Shown here in pieces: positions 51,799 through 60,462 of a stretch of 64,000 nt of DNA. This stretch comes from Planctomycetota bacterium (GTDB taxonomy: Bacteria; Planctomycetota; JAJSAM01; JAJVHW01). Location of the stretch: assembly GCA_024280885.1 (NCBI GenBank), contig JAJRPF010000014.1, positions 120,286-184,285 on the forward strand, given 5' to 3'. How positions within the stretch are numbered: the first letter of the stretch is position 1; every line of letters starts with the position of its first letter. A program made the translations under genes and the position numbers. The notes below the pieces were generated by a model, which worked only from the letters and a program-made list of their open reading frames with translations, made no database searches and had not been told where the DNA came from.

Positions 51799-52127
51799 GC
51801 GGGCGGGCCGGCGGCTCGACCGTCTACCGCATCGACGACAAGGGCGGCCTCTACGTGCCGCGCAAGATTCTGCACGACGTGGGACTCGACTCGAAAATGC
51901 GCGTCACGTTTCGCGTCGAAGGCAAGACACTCGTGATCGAGAAAGCCTCGGGCGAGGACAACCCGCTCGATGGCAAGCTCGGACGCAAACTCGATGGCGA
52001 CCTCTTCGGGAAGATCGCCCAGGAGCAGGACGAGCGCCTGTCGCGTCAGTTGGACGTCTTCGGCGACAAGATCGAGGAGGCCTCGAAGGACGACGCGCCT
52101 CCCGACCATCCGTTCGGGCGCGATTGA
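51795..52127 (+). CDS. AbrB/MazE-like swapped-hairpin protein
   Basis: 110 residues. The N-terminal ~50 residues (STVYRIDDKGGLYVPRKILHDVG... RVEGKTLVIEKA) form a SpoVT-AbrB swapped-hairpin DNA-binding domain. The tail (~60-110) is acidic and helical (NPLDGKLGRKLDGDLFGKIAQEQDERL). AbrB-type proteins act as antitoxins or transition-state regulators. It overlaps the HEPN gene upstream by four bases and the EI24 gene downstream (TTGA). Confidence 0.78.
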   Translation: MSGRAGGSTVYRIDDKGGLYVPRKILHDVGLDSKMRVTFRVEGKTLVIEKASGEDNPLDGKLGRKLDGDLFGKIAQEQDERLSRQLDVFGDKIEEASKDDAPPDHPFGRD

Positions 52128-53239
52128 CGGACGCCGCCTCCGCTGGCGCGTCCGACCCTCGTAGCGGCGGCGATCCCGAGGGCCGTGGTCGGCCCGAAGC
52201 CGATGGTGGTGCGCGTGCGGGTGGCGGCCCGGACGCTGGGAGTCGTGACGACGGGATCTCTCGCGTCGCTCGCGAGAGCCAACCCGCTCTTTCCGACGCC
52301 GCGAAGGTGTCGCGGTCGCCGGGCGTGCTTCGGCGCGCCACGGGAACGGCGGTCGGCGTCGCCGGCGGTGCGGTGCGCAGTACCGTCTCCGGCACGAAGG
52401 CCTTCTGGTGCGGCACGCGCTGTGTGGTGAAGGGCGCTGGCCGACTCGTGGCGAGTCCGCATCTGTGGCCGTACGGGATCGCGCCCGTCGTGATCGGGAT
52501 CTTCGTGTTCGTCGGCACGACGTTCTGGCTCTTCGACTGGTTGGTCACCATTGCGCGCGCGTGGTCCGAGAGCGTCCTCGGCGAGGCCGGTGGAGTCGTT
52601 GCGGTCATCCTGACGTTCACGGTGGTGGTGGGGGCCGCGCTGGTCGCGATGTACGTCGCCTTTCCCGCGATCGTGCGTGTGATCGCCGCGCCGTTCCTCG
52701 CGTTGCTCTCGGATCGGGTCTACCAGGATGTCACTGGGATGGCGGCGCCGACGCCGCCTGGTAGCCGCTTCGTTCGCTGGGTGTTACGGCCGATCGGTGA
52801 GGCGCTCGTCCTGCTGGTGATCCGGATGTTCGTGACGGTTGTGGCGCTCCCGCTGATCTGTATTCCGGTGGTCGGGGCACCGCTCTTCTTCTGTGTCCTC
52901 CTCCCTCTCGAGGGGATGGACCTTCTCGATCTCGCGCAGTCGGCCCGCGCACTCCCGCTGGGGCAGCGCCTGCGTTTCGTGCGCAAGCAGGTCGCCGCCA
53001 GTGCAGGGCTCGGACTCGGCGCCGCGGGCGTGCTCTTCGTCCCCATCCTGAACGTCTTCTTCCTCCCGGCGCTGGTGATCGGCGCCGTGCTCCTCGACCG
53101 CGAGATCTCGGCGGACTTCCCCACGGCCCCGTCTGAGCCGCCTGACTCCACTCTTGCTGACGCTCTCTCTCAGGCAGACGCACCCTCTCAGGAGGCGCTC
53201 GACGGCGACCAAGCAGCTGTTGCGGAGCCGCGGTCATGA
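52124..53239 (+). CDS. EI24/CysZ-type membrane protein
   Basis: 371 residues. A disordered Gly/Asp/Arg-rich N-terminus (~1-75) precedes an EI24-domain region of about six membrane segments (~110-345), with PHLWPYGIAPVVIG at the start and LPLEGMDLLDLAQSARALPLGQRLRFVRKQ before the last pair. CysZ is the best-known member and takes up sulfate; many relatives have no known role. The start is a TTG that overlaps the AbrB-like stop, consistent with coupling; no better start is seen. Confidence 0.8.
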   Translation: MTDAASAGASDPRSGGDPEGRGRPEADGGARAGGGPDAGSRDDGISRVARESQPALSDAAKVSRSPGVLRRATGTAVGVAGGAVRSTVSGTKAFWCGTRCVVKGAGRLVASPHLWPYGIAPVVIGIFVFVGTTFWLFDWLVTIARAWSESVLGEAGGVVAVILTFTVVVGAALVAMYVAFPAIVRVIAAPFLALLSDRVYQDVTGMAAPTPPGSRFVRWVLRPIGEALVLLVIRMFVTVVALPLICIPVVGAPLFFCVLLPLEGMDLLDLAQSARALPLGQRLRFVRKQVAASAGLGLGAAGVLFVPILNVFFLPALVIGAVLLDREISADFPTAPSEPPDSTLADALSQADAPSQEALDGDQAAVAEPRS

Positions 53240-53970
53240 GTGACGAGCCCCTCTTCGTACGCATCCGCCGTGACGGCGCGGCCGCCGACATTGATCCGTC
53301 GGAGTCGGGTGTCAGTGGTTCGGCGGACGCCTTGATCGCCGCCATCCGCGCCGCCGTCGAGGATCGCGACGATCCTACAGCCGCCGATCGGGCCTGGTCG
53401 CGTGCCGGAGCGCTCCACGATCCTGAGGTCTTGGACCAAGCGCTCGCCGCGGTCGCTCCGTCGCTCGGCGTGCCGATCCTGGCGGGCCTGCGACGCCGAC
53501 GGTTGCGCGACTCTGCCCGCATTGCGTTGCAGACCACCCACAGCCTTGACACGCTCTGCTTGGTCTCTGCCGTACTCGGCGCCGTGGGCGCGCGCGAGGA
53601 TGCGGCGGCGCTGGAGATCGTCGCCGTCCATCCGAACGTCACGCTCCACGGCGCCACGGCACTCGCGAATCTCAGCCACTGGGAAGGGCGCGCCGCGCTC
53701 CTCAGGCTGCTCTCGCGCGTGGACGGGGCCGAGCGCGTGCTGGTCATCGATTGTCTCTTGCCGTTCGTGCGTGAGGGCGCGGTGCGCCTGGCGCTCGTGC
53801 GCGACGCCTTCACCGGCCTCGACGAGCCGCATGCCTCTGCGATCGCCCCGGCCGTCGTGGACACGCTGGACCTGGCAGCCTGGCTGGACGAGCCACGCAC
53901 CTCGGAGGACCTGCGTGAGGCGGCGCGCCGGATCCTGACCCTGGCCGGACGCACCGCAGACGGCGCCTGA
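53236..53970 (+). CDS. HEAT-repeat-like protein
   Basis: 244 residues, all-helical, no signal or TM. Arrays of ~30-residue helical pairs (ALAAVAPSLGVPILAGLRRR; ALEIVAVHPNVTLHGATAL; ALLRLLSRVDGAERVLVI) resemble HEAT/PBS-lyase-type repeats. It starts ATGA inside the EI24 stop. Such repeats act as protein-protein scaffolds; partner unknown. Confidence 0.65.
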   Translation: MSDEPLFVRIRRDGAAADIDPSESGVSGSADALIAAIRAAVEDRDDPTAADRAWSRAGALHDPEVLDQALAAVAPSLGVPILAGLRRRRLRDSARIALQTTHSLDTLCLVSAVLGAVGAREDAAALEIVAVHPNVTLHGATALANLSHWEGRAALLRLLSRVDGAERVLVIDCLLPFVREGAVRLALVRDAFTGLDEPHASAIAPAVVDTLDLAAWLDEPRTSEDLREAARRILTLAGRTADGA

Positions 53971-53974
53971 GCGA

Positions 53975-54025
53975 CGGTCCTTCATCCGACTCGGTCCTTC
54001 GCGCAACTCGTTCCTTCACGCAATT
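53975..54025. repeat. 17-bp tandem triplication upstream of topoisomerase VI
   Basis: Units cggtccttcatccgact (53975-53991), cggtccttcgcgcaact (53992-54008) and cgttccttcacgcaatt (54009-54025). The core c-g-g/t-t-ccttc is kept; the tails drift. Confidence 0.88.
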
Positions 54026-54278
54026 CCGGGCGCCCCGCTCATCGCGCCGACGCCACAGTCACGAAGCCCGGATCCACGTCGGCACGGCGTGCTACCGTTT
54101 CCGGTTCGATCCGACCCCAAGACGGAGTGCCCATGGCGACGATTCGAGTTCTTGCCTCTAGAGAGACTGCGTGCGGATGTGCGGGGCGCAGCTGGTCTCG
54201 TGGCTGGCGATTGGCCCGTCGCTCCGTGACATGCCCACGGATGTGCGCCCGCGGATTGCCCGGTCGGGGCGCCCGCTG

Positions 54279-56321
54279 ATGGTCGCTCGCAAGCCTCCCG
54301 GCGAACGCAAGAAGCGCTCCGCGGAACAACTCGCGCGCTCCCAGCGCGACATCAGCGTCTCGGAGTTCTTCGAGAAGAACACGCACCTTCTGGGCTTCGA
54401 CAATCCGCTCCGCGCACTCATGACGACCGTCAAGGAGGGCGTCGACAACGCGCTCGATGCGTGCGAGGAAGCGGGTGTCCTTCCCGACGTGACGATTGAG
54501 ATCACACGCACGGTTGACCTGGCGGACATCGAATCGGCCGATCCGCGCGCGTTCTGCGGGTTCACGGGCGACGAGATCCCGTTCTCGGACGGAGATACGT
54601 TCGGGGACGGGGAGACCGGATCTGCATCGTCTGGGGACGCGACTGGCGTGAACGCATCGGCGCAAGGCGATGGGGGCGACCCCGACGTCCACGGCGACGC
54701 AGCGGTAGCTGCCACGGGAGCCGCGGGCGCCGGCGATCAGGGCACCCGCGCTGCCGCAGCGCGCGTCGGCGCCGAGAAGCGCATCGTCGGCGGACTCTTC
54801 CAACGCGGACTCTTCGACGAGAGCGCATCACTCGACGACGAACCCAAACCCGAACCCGATGCCGACGGGACCGCAAGCGCGAGTCGTGCCGGTGCTGGCT
54901 CGGGTGCTACTGGCGCAACCGCTGCTGGCACGAAGAACGGCGCCGCCAAGAAGAAGCGTGGCGTCGCCGCGCCCGCCGAGAGCTATACCGTCGCCATCCA
55001 GGACAACGGCCCGGGCATCGTCGCGGCACAGGTCGCCAAGATCTTCGGCAAGCTGCTCTACGGGTCGAAGTTTCATCGCTTGCGGCAGAGCCGCGGGCAG
55101 CAGGGCATCGGCATCTCCGCCGCGGGCATGTACGGACAGCAGACCACGGGGCGCCCGGTCCGCATTCTCACCCGTACCGGCAAGAATCGACCGGCGCACT
55201 ACTTCGAGGTCCTGCTCGACGTGAAGGGCAACAAGCCCGACGTGCGCGTGCAAGAGACCCGCGAGTGGGACCACGGACAGGGCACGCGGGTCGTCATCGA
55301 GATGAAGGCCAAGCACCAGCGCGGGCAGCACTCGGTGGACACGTACCTTGCGTACACCGCCGTCGCGAACCCGCACGTCACCTTGCGTTACCGCGACCCC
55401 GAGGGGAAGTGGACGATCTATCACCGCGCGTCGCAAACGCTCCCGGTGGAGCCGCGCGAGGTGAAGCCGCACCCCTACGGCGTCGAACTGGGCAACTTCC
55501 TGCGCATGCTACAGAGCAGCGATCAGAAGAAGGTCGGCGGGTTCCTGCAGAACGAGTTCTGCCGCGTCTCGCGCAAGACGGGCGACGAGATCGCGAAGAT
55601 CGCGGGCGTCAACATGACCACCTGGCTCTCGCGCGTGCAGGGCGACGACGCGCGCAGATTGCACGCCGCACTTTCCGAGGTGAAGATCATGAACCCGCCG
55701 ACGGACTGCATCAGTCCGATCGGCGAGGATCTCTTGATCGAGAGCCTCGCGCGCGATTACCCCGATGCGTTCCTGCGCGCCGTCACACGCTCTCCGGCTG
55801 TCTACCGCGGGAACCCGTTTCAGGTCGAAGTGGCGCTCGCATACGGGAAGGGCGTGCCCGCCGACGGCCCGGCGACGATCCTGCGCTTCGCCAATCGCGT
55901 TCCGCTGCTCTACAAGGGCAATGCGTGTGCGATCGGCAAGGTCGTCAACGAGATCCCGTGGAAGAAGAGCTACGGCGTCGAGCAGGCGCGCGGGGCTCCG
56001 CCGTCGGGGCCACTCGTGCTGGTCGTGCATCTCGCGTCCGTCTGGGTGCCCTTCACGAGCGAGTCCAAGGATGCGGTCGCGCACGTGCCGGAGATCTTGA
56101 AGGAGATCAAGCGCGCCGTGATGGAGTGCGGGCGCGCGCTGGGGCGGCATCTCAAGGCAGAACGGCGGCACGCCGACGCGCTCAAGAAGCGCGACTACAT
56201 CGCGAAGTACATCCCGAAGATCTCCGAGGCGCTGCAAGGCATCCTGGAGTACGACGACGCCGAGCGGGACGCCACGACGGCGCAACTTGTCGAGATCCTC
56301 AATCGGAGCCGGAAACTGTGA
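54279..56321 (+). CDS. top6B: DNA topoisomerase VI subunit B
   Basis: ATPase subunit of the type IIB topoisomerase, 680 residues from ATG 54279. GHKL ATPase motifs: N box [14 protein letters not shown] (~53-66), G1 DNGPGI (~242), and G2 [13 protein letters not shown] (~275). The H2TH and transducer domains follow ([36 protein letters not shown]). Between the N box and G1, residues ~92-232 are a low-complexity Gly/Ala/Asp/Ser insert with no counterpart in archaeal subunit B, where the spacing is ~20-30 residues. The stop overlaps subunit A (GTGA). ATG 54231 is an in-frame alternative start. Confidence 0.94.
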   Translation: MVARKPPGERKKRSAEQLARSQRDISVSEFFEKNTHLLGFDNPLRALMTTVKEGVDNALDACEEAGVLPDVTIEITRTVDLADIESADPRAFCGFTGDEIPFSDGDTFGDGETGSASSGDATGVNASAQGDGGDPDVHGDAAVAATGAAGAGDQGTRAAAARVGAEKRIVGGLFQRGLFDESASLDDEPKPEPDADGTASASRAGAGSGATGATAAGTKNGAAKKKRGVAAPAESYTVAIQDNGPGIVAAQVAKIFGKLLYGSKFHRLRQSRGQQGIGISAAGMYGQQTTGRPVRILTRTGKNRPAHYFEVLLDVKGNKPDVRVQETREWDHGQGTRVVIEMKAKHQRGQHSVDTYLAYTAVANPHVTLRYRDPEGKWTIYHRASQTLPVEPREVKPHPYGVELGNFLRMLQSSDQKKVGGFLQNEFCRVSRKTGDEIAKIAGVNMTTWLSRVQGDDARRLHAALSEVKIMNPPTDCISPIGEDLLIESLARDYPDAFLRAVTRSPAVYRGNPFQVEVALAYGKGVPADGPATILRFANRVPLLYKGNACAIGKVVNEIPWKKSYGVEQARGAPPSGPLVLVVHLASVWVPFTSESKDAVAHVPEILKEIKRAVMECGRALGRHLKAERRHADALKKRDYIAKYIPKISEALQGILEYDDAERDATTAQLVEILNRSRKL

Positions 56322-57466
56322 GTGCACGCCGCCGCCGCCGCCGCAAGCCGCCCGCCGCCACGCGGGCGGAACTCGACATGGTCACGATCGAGCAGATCGA
56401 GAATGTCGCGCTTGGCGTACACCGCACGATCAAGGGCTTCGACGCGCCTCGCCTGACGTTTCCGGTTCGCTCGCTCAGCAACGTCTCCTACGACAAGGAG
56501 GTCGGTTACTTCGAAATCGAGGACTCGGTCTCGGAGCGCAAGCTGACGGTCAACACCGCGAAGAGCTTCGCGCAGACACTGCTGCTCATGCAGTTCGCGC
56601 GAAGTCAGGTTCGGCAGGACGAGCGCTCGACGAAACGAGAGGCGTACTACGTCTCGAAGAACTGGGCGGAGGCCAAGTTCAACGAGCAGACCGAGTCGGA
56701 TACCGTGCTCGACGACATCGAGGCGATGTTCGCGCGCCACGGCGTGACCCGCGAGCAGTTGCGCTTCATCGCCGAGCAGCACGGCGGTCTCTTGGCGGGC
56801 AACTTGCTCGTGAGCGAGACCAATCCGGAGACGGGCGAGGACATCGTTACCGACTGCCGCCAGCAGGGATCCTTCAACGTGACGATCCCCACCGACGTCG
56901 AGGGGCTCCGCTTCGACACCGACGCGAAGTTCATTCTCTGCATCGAGACCGGCGGCACGTTCGATCGACTCCACCGGGCCAAGTTCTGGCAGAAGACGAA
57001 CTGCATTCTCGTCGGCATGGTCGGTGTGCCGTCACGCGCGTGCCGTCGCTTCGTGCGCCTGCTCTCGGACTTCGCGGACATCCCGGTGTATTGCTTCACC
57101 GATTGCGATCCCTACGGCTTCGCCAATATCTACCGCACGCTGAAGGTCGGTTCCGGAAACGCCGCTCATATCAACCAGTTCTTCTGTGTCCCGCGTGCGC
57201 GCTTTCTCGGTGTGACGCCGCAGGATATCGTCGACTACAAGCTGCCGACGCACGCACTGCTCGACCGCGACGTGAAGCGGGCGAAGGATGCGCTGAAGAA
57301 CGACCCGTTCTTCAAGGCGCATCCGCCTTGGAAGAAGGCCATCGACCAACTCGTCAAGGCGAAGCATCGTGCGGAGCAGCAGGCGTTCGCAGCACACGGG
57401 CTCAAGTTCGTACACGAGGTGTTCTTGCCCGAGAAGCTGTCGAATCCGCGCAGCTTTCTGCCCTGA
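56318..57466 (+). CDS. top6A: DNA topoisomerase VI subunit A (Spo11-like)
   Basis: DNA-cleaving subunit, 382 residues from GTG 56318. An Arg-rich start precedes the winged-helix domain with catalytic Tyr in REAYYVSKN (~110). The Toprim domain has metal-binding Glu in [11 protein letters not shown] (~209) and D-x-D in [14 protein letters not shown] (~261-265). Motifs are intact, so subunits A and B should form an active A2B2 enzyme. Topoisomerase VI is general in archaea and plants and rare in bacteria. It is translationally coupled to subunit B. It may supplement gyrase or topoisomerase IV. Confidence 0.95.
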   Translation: MSARRRRRRKPPAATRAELDMVTIEQIENVALGVHRTIKGFDAPRLTFPVRSLSNVSYDKEVGYFEIEDSVSERKLTVNTAKSFAQTLLLMQFARSQVRQDERSTKREAYYVSKNWAEAKFNEQTESDTVLDDIEAMFARHGVTREQLRFIAEQHGGLLAGNLLVSETNPETGEDIVTDCRQQGSFNVTIPTDVEGLRFDTDAKFILCIETGGTFDRLHRAKFWQKTNCILVGMVGVPSRACRRFVRLLSDFADIPVYCFTDCDPYGFANIYRTLKVGSGNAAHINQFFCVPRARFLGVTPQDIVDYKLPTHALLDRDVKRAKDALKNDPFFKAHPPWKKAIDQLVKAKHRAEQQAFAAHGLKFVHEVFLPEKLSNPRSFLP

Positions 57467-57570
57467 TCGAACGGCATTCGGGAGCATCTCCGGCGGCGTT
57501 TCGCAGCGGTGCACGTGGTTGGTGTAATCGCGTTTCCGGATGTGCGCACTCCACGCGTACCATCCCGCGT

Positions 57571-59028
57571 GTGTTCTTCACATCGCCTCCGTTCCGCCGC
57601 GGCATCCATGCTGTCTTGCACGTATTGACCGTGACTCTGATCGTCGCGCTCGGCGCGTGCGCGTCACCGCAGCCGGCGGGGGTCCCCGAGGCCGCGCGTC
57701 CCCTCCCCGACGTGGGCTTGCCAGCCGATGTGGCGGACCTCCATCTGACGGTCTTCCCTGCACCGCGGCAGGCGATCTACGGACGCTATCTGGTTCCGCT
57801 CGGCGACCACCGTCGCGTGGATGTCGGCTCGCCCGACTTTCTCGTCGTACTCGAGGAACTCGAGTTGCTTGCGACCTGGCGCGACCTCCCGGAAGAGGGC
57901 TTCGTACTGCAGATCGGCTGGATCGATGGGGAGACGGTCGTGCTGCTCGCCGGTGCCGATGCGGTGGGTGCGCTCTGGGCCGAAGAGGCTCTCGGTCAAC
58001 TGACGTGGGTGACCGACGACGGCGCGGAGTACGCCCGCGATTGCCTCGTGATCGATGCGCCGGGGTTCCCGTTGCGCGGGAACAAACGGCCACGCGCGTG
58101 GGAACGGCCGTATCGCGCGAACTTCGCGTGGGGCGCCCGCGATGGCGCCGACTTCGCGGCGCGCGAGTTGGTGCCCTTCTTTGCGCCCGGGAGTCCGTTC
58201 GACGCGACCTCCACTGGGCTGCGTGCTGCCCTCGCGTACTTCGGCCCGTGGCAACAGCGCGGCGTACGGCGTTTCGCGATCAAGTTCGACGATGTCGGCT
58301 TCGCATTGACCCCGTCGTCGCAACTGGCATTCGGCGCGTATCCGCGGGCGGTCTCCGCCTACATGCGGGCGCTGCGCGAAGTCCTCCGCTCCGTTGATCC
58401 CGACGCGGTGCTCTACTACTTGCCGCAGACGTACTGGTGGGAGGACCCGCGCTTGCCGACATTCTCCGCCGCTCTGCGAAGTTCCGGTGGATTGGAACGC
58501 GACGTCGGCGTGGTCTTCACGGGTCCGCAGGTCGTCAGCGAGACGATCGACGTCGCCGGGCTGACCACCGCACGCGCGGCATTTGGTGCGACCGTGACGC
58601 CTGCGCTCATCTACGACAATCTGGGACGCGAGGGGGACTGGGGGCCACTCGTCGGACGCGAGGCGAACCTCGTCGAGATTGCCGATGCCGTCTTCGGCGA
58701 ACGCGGAACGCCTCCAAATCGGCTGACGCGTCTGGATTGGTCCTGGAACCCGACGGGCTACGACGCGGAGCGATCGTGGAGGCGTGCGCTCCTCGAGTTG
58801 GCGGGTCCCGCGGGCTACCGCGCGCTGCGCGCTGCATGCCAGGCGTTCCGAGATGGAGCCAGTCGCGCGGCAGCCGAACGCGCCATCGAGGCGTACGCGC
58901 GCACCGACCTGCGCGGACATGCCGGGCCACTCGCACGGCGGGCAATCGTTCGTCTTCTGCGCGCGGACCTCGGCCGGCTCCCAGAGAACCAGCGAGCGGC
59001 CGTCTCTGACCGCAGCGTCCTGGACTAA
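57571..59028 (+). CDS. GH84-like glycoside hydrolase, lipoprotein
   Basis: 485 residues. The N-terminal signal ends in the lipobox VALGAC, so it is probably a lipoprotein. The N-domain (~40-170) resembles the alpha/beta domain that precedes GH20/GH84 catalytic barrels (VVLLAGADAVGALWAEEALGQL; FPLRGNKRP). The barrel (~175-430) has IKFDDVGF (Asp pair ~239-240), VVFTGPQVVSETID (compare TGPxVVS in GH84) and YDNLGREGDWGPLVGRE. These fit beta-N-acetylglucosaminidase family GH84. The usual RGxxEGFYG segment at barrel start is missing (RGNKRPRAWERPY), so activity is uncertain. GTG 57571 is the chosen start. Confidence 0.75.
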   Translation: MFFTSPPFRRGIHAVLHVLTVTLIVALGACASPQPAGVPEAARPLPDVGLPADVADLHLTVFPAPRQAIYGRYLVPLGDHRRVDVGSPDFLVVLEELELLATWRDLPEEGFVLQIGWIDGETVVLLAGADAVGALWAEEALGQLTWVTDDGAEYARDCLVIDAPGFPLRGNKRPRAWERPYRANFAWGARDGADFAARELVPFFAPGSPFDATSTGLRAALAYFGPWQQRGVRRFAIKFDDVGFALTPSSQLAFGAYPRAVSAYMRALREVLRSVDPDAVLYYLPQTYWWEDPRLPTFSAALRSSGGLERDVGVVFTGPQVVSETIDVAGLTTARAAFGATVTPALIYDNLGREGDWGPLVGREANLVEIADAVFGERGTPPNRLTRLDWSWNPTGYDAERSWRRALLELAGPAGYRALRAACQAFRDGASRAAAERAIEAYARTDLRGHAGPLARRAIVRLLRADLGRLPENQRAAVSDRSVLD

Positions 59029-59044
59029 ACCGCCGCTCGGCGGT
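59029..59044. terminator. Short hairpin between convergent genes
   Basis: accgcc / ggcggt with loop gctc fills the 15-base gap between the GH84-like gene and the cupin gene; a candidate bidirectional terminator. Confidence 0.45.
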
Positions 59045-59442
59045 CAATCGCCTGTCGGTGGGTTCTCGCTTGCGGGGGCCTGTCGGGCCCGATGGGCAGC
59101 CACGATCTCTATGCCATCGGGAACGGTGATGAGCACGATCGCGCCCGTCTTGCTCCGCGGCGCATGCGCCGATCCGGGCGGGTGCCAGACGTACGTTCCC
59201 GGGCCGTAGGACCGCGCGCCATCGATCAACTCGCCCTCGAGGACGTAGTACTCCTCGCCTCCGGGATGGCGATGGGCGGGATACCCGGAGCCGGGGGCAA
59301 AGCGGAGCATGAGTGTGGCGCCGTTGCCCGGGCGATGCGTCTTCAGCACGCGGAACGACACGCCGGGCGCTTCCTCGAACGGACGCCAGGGCATTTCTGC
59401 AGTGCCCAAGAACTTGGACGGGGGTGTTCCGGAAGAGGACAT
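59044..59442 (-). CDS. ChrR-type cupin protein
   Basis: 132-residue cupin. Conserved metal motif GYPAHRHPGGEEYYVLEGE (~70-88: HxH...E) and the second motif YVWHPPGSAH. The arrangement APGVSFRVLKTHRPGNGATLMLRFAPGS is that of the cupin half of ChrR anti-sigma factors. No zinc-binding anti-sigma half and no sigma-factor gene is next to it, so it may be a stand-alone oxidative-stress or metal-binding cupin. ATG 59442 is chosen; no Shine-Dalgarno sequence is seen, and the frame stays open upstream. Confidence 0.82.
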   Translation of the reverse strand: MSSSGTPPSKFLGTAEMPWRPFEEAPGVSFRVLKTHRPGNGATLMLRFAPGSGYPAHRHPGGEEYYVLEGELIDGARSYGPGTYVWHPPGSAHAPRSKTGAIVLITVPDGIEIVAAHRARQAPASENPPTGD

Positions 59443-59852
59443 TCGCGAAGGGTACGCGCGGGCGCGCTCGGTGGGGCGAGCGAAGTTCCGATTGCCCGGG
59501 GAGTCGCAACAGGCAGGCCCGAGGGTGAGGTGCGGAATGCCCCAGGACGTTCTTGGGTCCCTCCCCTCCACCTCCTCCGGCGCCTTGCGGCGCAATTTGA
59601 CCAAGACGAAGGCGGTTGCGCCTGCCTGGCGGGGCAATCGATGACCGCTTTCGCTGGTCCAGGGTGCGGACAGATGCACGCGCCGGCGCATGCTCCGTAA
59701 ACTAGGTCGCACGAGCACCCCAAAGGTTACAAGCGCTGCGCAAGTTTTCGGATGTGGCCGCGTGCGGCACGACGTTTGTGATCGTGTCAACAGGCTGATC
59801 GTATCAACAGGCGCGCGGCTCGCGCTCGGACCGGCCCCAGGAGGAAGACATC
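59443..59852. other. 410-bp intergenic region before the LpoB-like gene
   Basis: No credible gene. It contains the 17-bp duplication at 59779-59812 and GGAGGAAG just before the LpoB-like ATG (59853). It should hold divergent promoters. Confidence 0.5.
59779..59812. repeat. 17-bp tandem duplication upstream of the LpoB-like gene
   Basis: tgatcgtgtcaacaggc (59779-59795) and tgatcgtatcaacaggc (59796-59812), one mismatch, ending 40 bases before the ATG. Confidence 0.92.
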
Positions 59853-60452
59853 ATGGTTCCGCAACACTCTGCCCGCTCCCTCGCGCTCGTCTGCTTGATC
59901 GCGCTCGTCGCACTCCCTGCCTGCTCAGGGGCGTCGATGAAGCGCGTCGATCCCAGCGCGGACGACGAACTCGGCGGAACGCTCATCGACTCGGCCGACG
60001 TGATCGCCGCCACGGAGTCGGCCGGCGACGATCTCGCCCGCGTGCTCCTCGCGTCGTCGCGCAACGACTTGGTCGTCGCCTTCTCCACCATCAAGAACGA
60101 GTCGATCCAGCCGTTCAACACCGCGCTGCTGACGGACCGCATGCGGAACTCGCTCGTGCGCAAGACCAGCCCGCGCGTCAAGTACCTCGCGCGGGAGCAC
60201 ATTGACGAGATCCTCCGCGAACGCCAGGGCAAGCGCGAGGGCGTCTACGTGGGGAAGGAGACGAAGGGGCTGCTCGGCGCGGACTTCCTCCTCACCGGCC
60301 GGATCAACAGTCTCTCGAAGCGCTTCGAGGGTGATCGCGCCGACTACTTCCAGCTCAACTTCCAACTGGTGGACGCCGAGGACTCGACCATCGTCTGGAC
60401 CGACTCGTACGAGTTCAAGAAGGTGGGCGACGCCGGCGTGATCTACCAGTAG
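59853..60452 (+). CDS. LpoB-like penicillin-binding-protein activator lipoprotein
   Basis: 199-residue outer-membrane lipoprotein: signal peptide with lipobox LPAC (Cys ~24). The LpoB-type fold follows, with KRVDPSADDELGG, DLVVAFSTIKNESIQPFNTALLTDRMRNSL (~72-101) and FLLTGRINSLSKR. In Enterobacteria LpoB activates the peptidoglycan synthase PBP1b; the family (once labelled COG3417) is wider. It precedes a COG3014-like lipoprotein gene by 10 bases, a known gene pairing. GGAGG with an eight-base spacer supports ATG 59853. Confidence 0.88.
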   Translation: MVPQHSARSLALVCLIALVALPACSGASMKRVDPSADDELGGTLIDSADVIAATESAGDDLARVLLASSRNDLVVAFSTIKNESIQPFNTALLTDRMRNSLVRKTSPRVKYLAREHIDEILRERQGKREGVYVGKETKGLLGADFLLTGRINSLSKRFEGDRADYFQLNFQLVDAEDSTIVWTDSYEFKKVGDAGVIYQ

Positions 60453-60462
60453 GCGTGTGACG

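Noticed and set aside
59443..59790. N-terminal extension of the cupin frame
   Set aside because: The upstream residues are Arg/Thr/Pro-rich and unlike any cupin or anti-sigma zinc domain; I kept ATG 59442.
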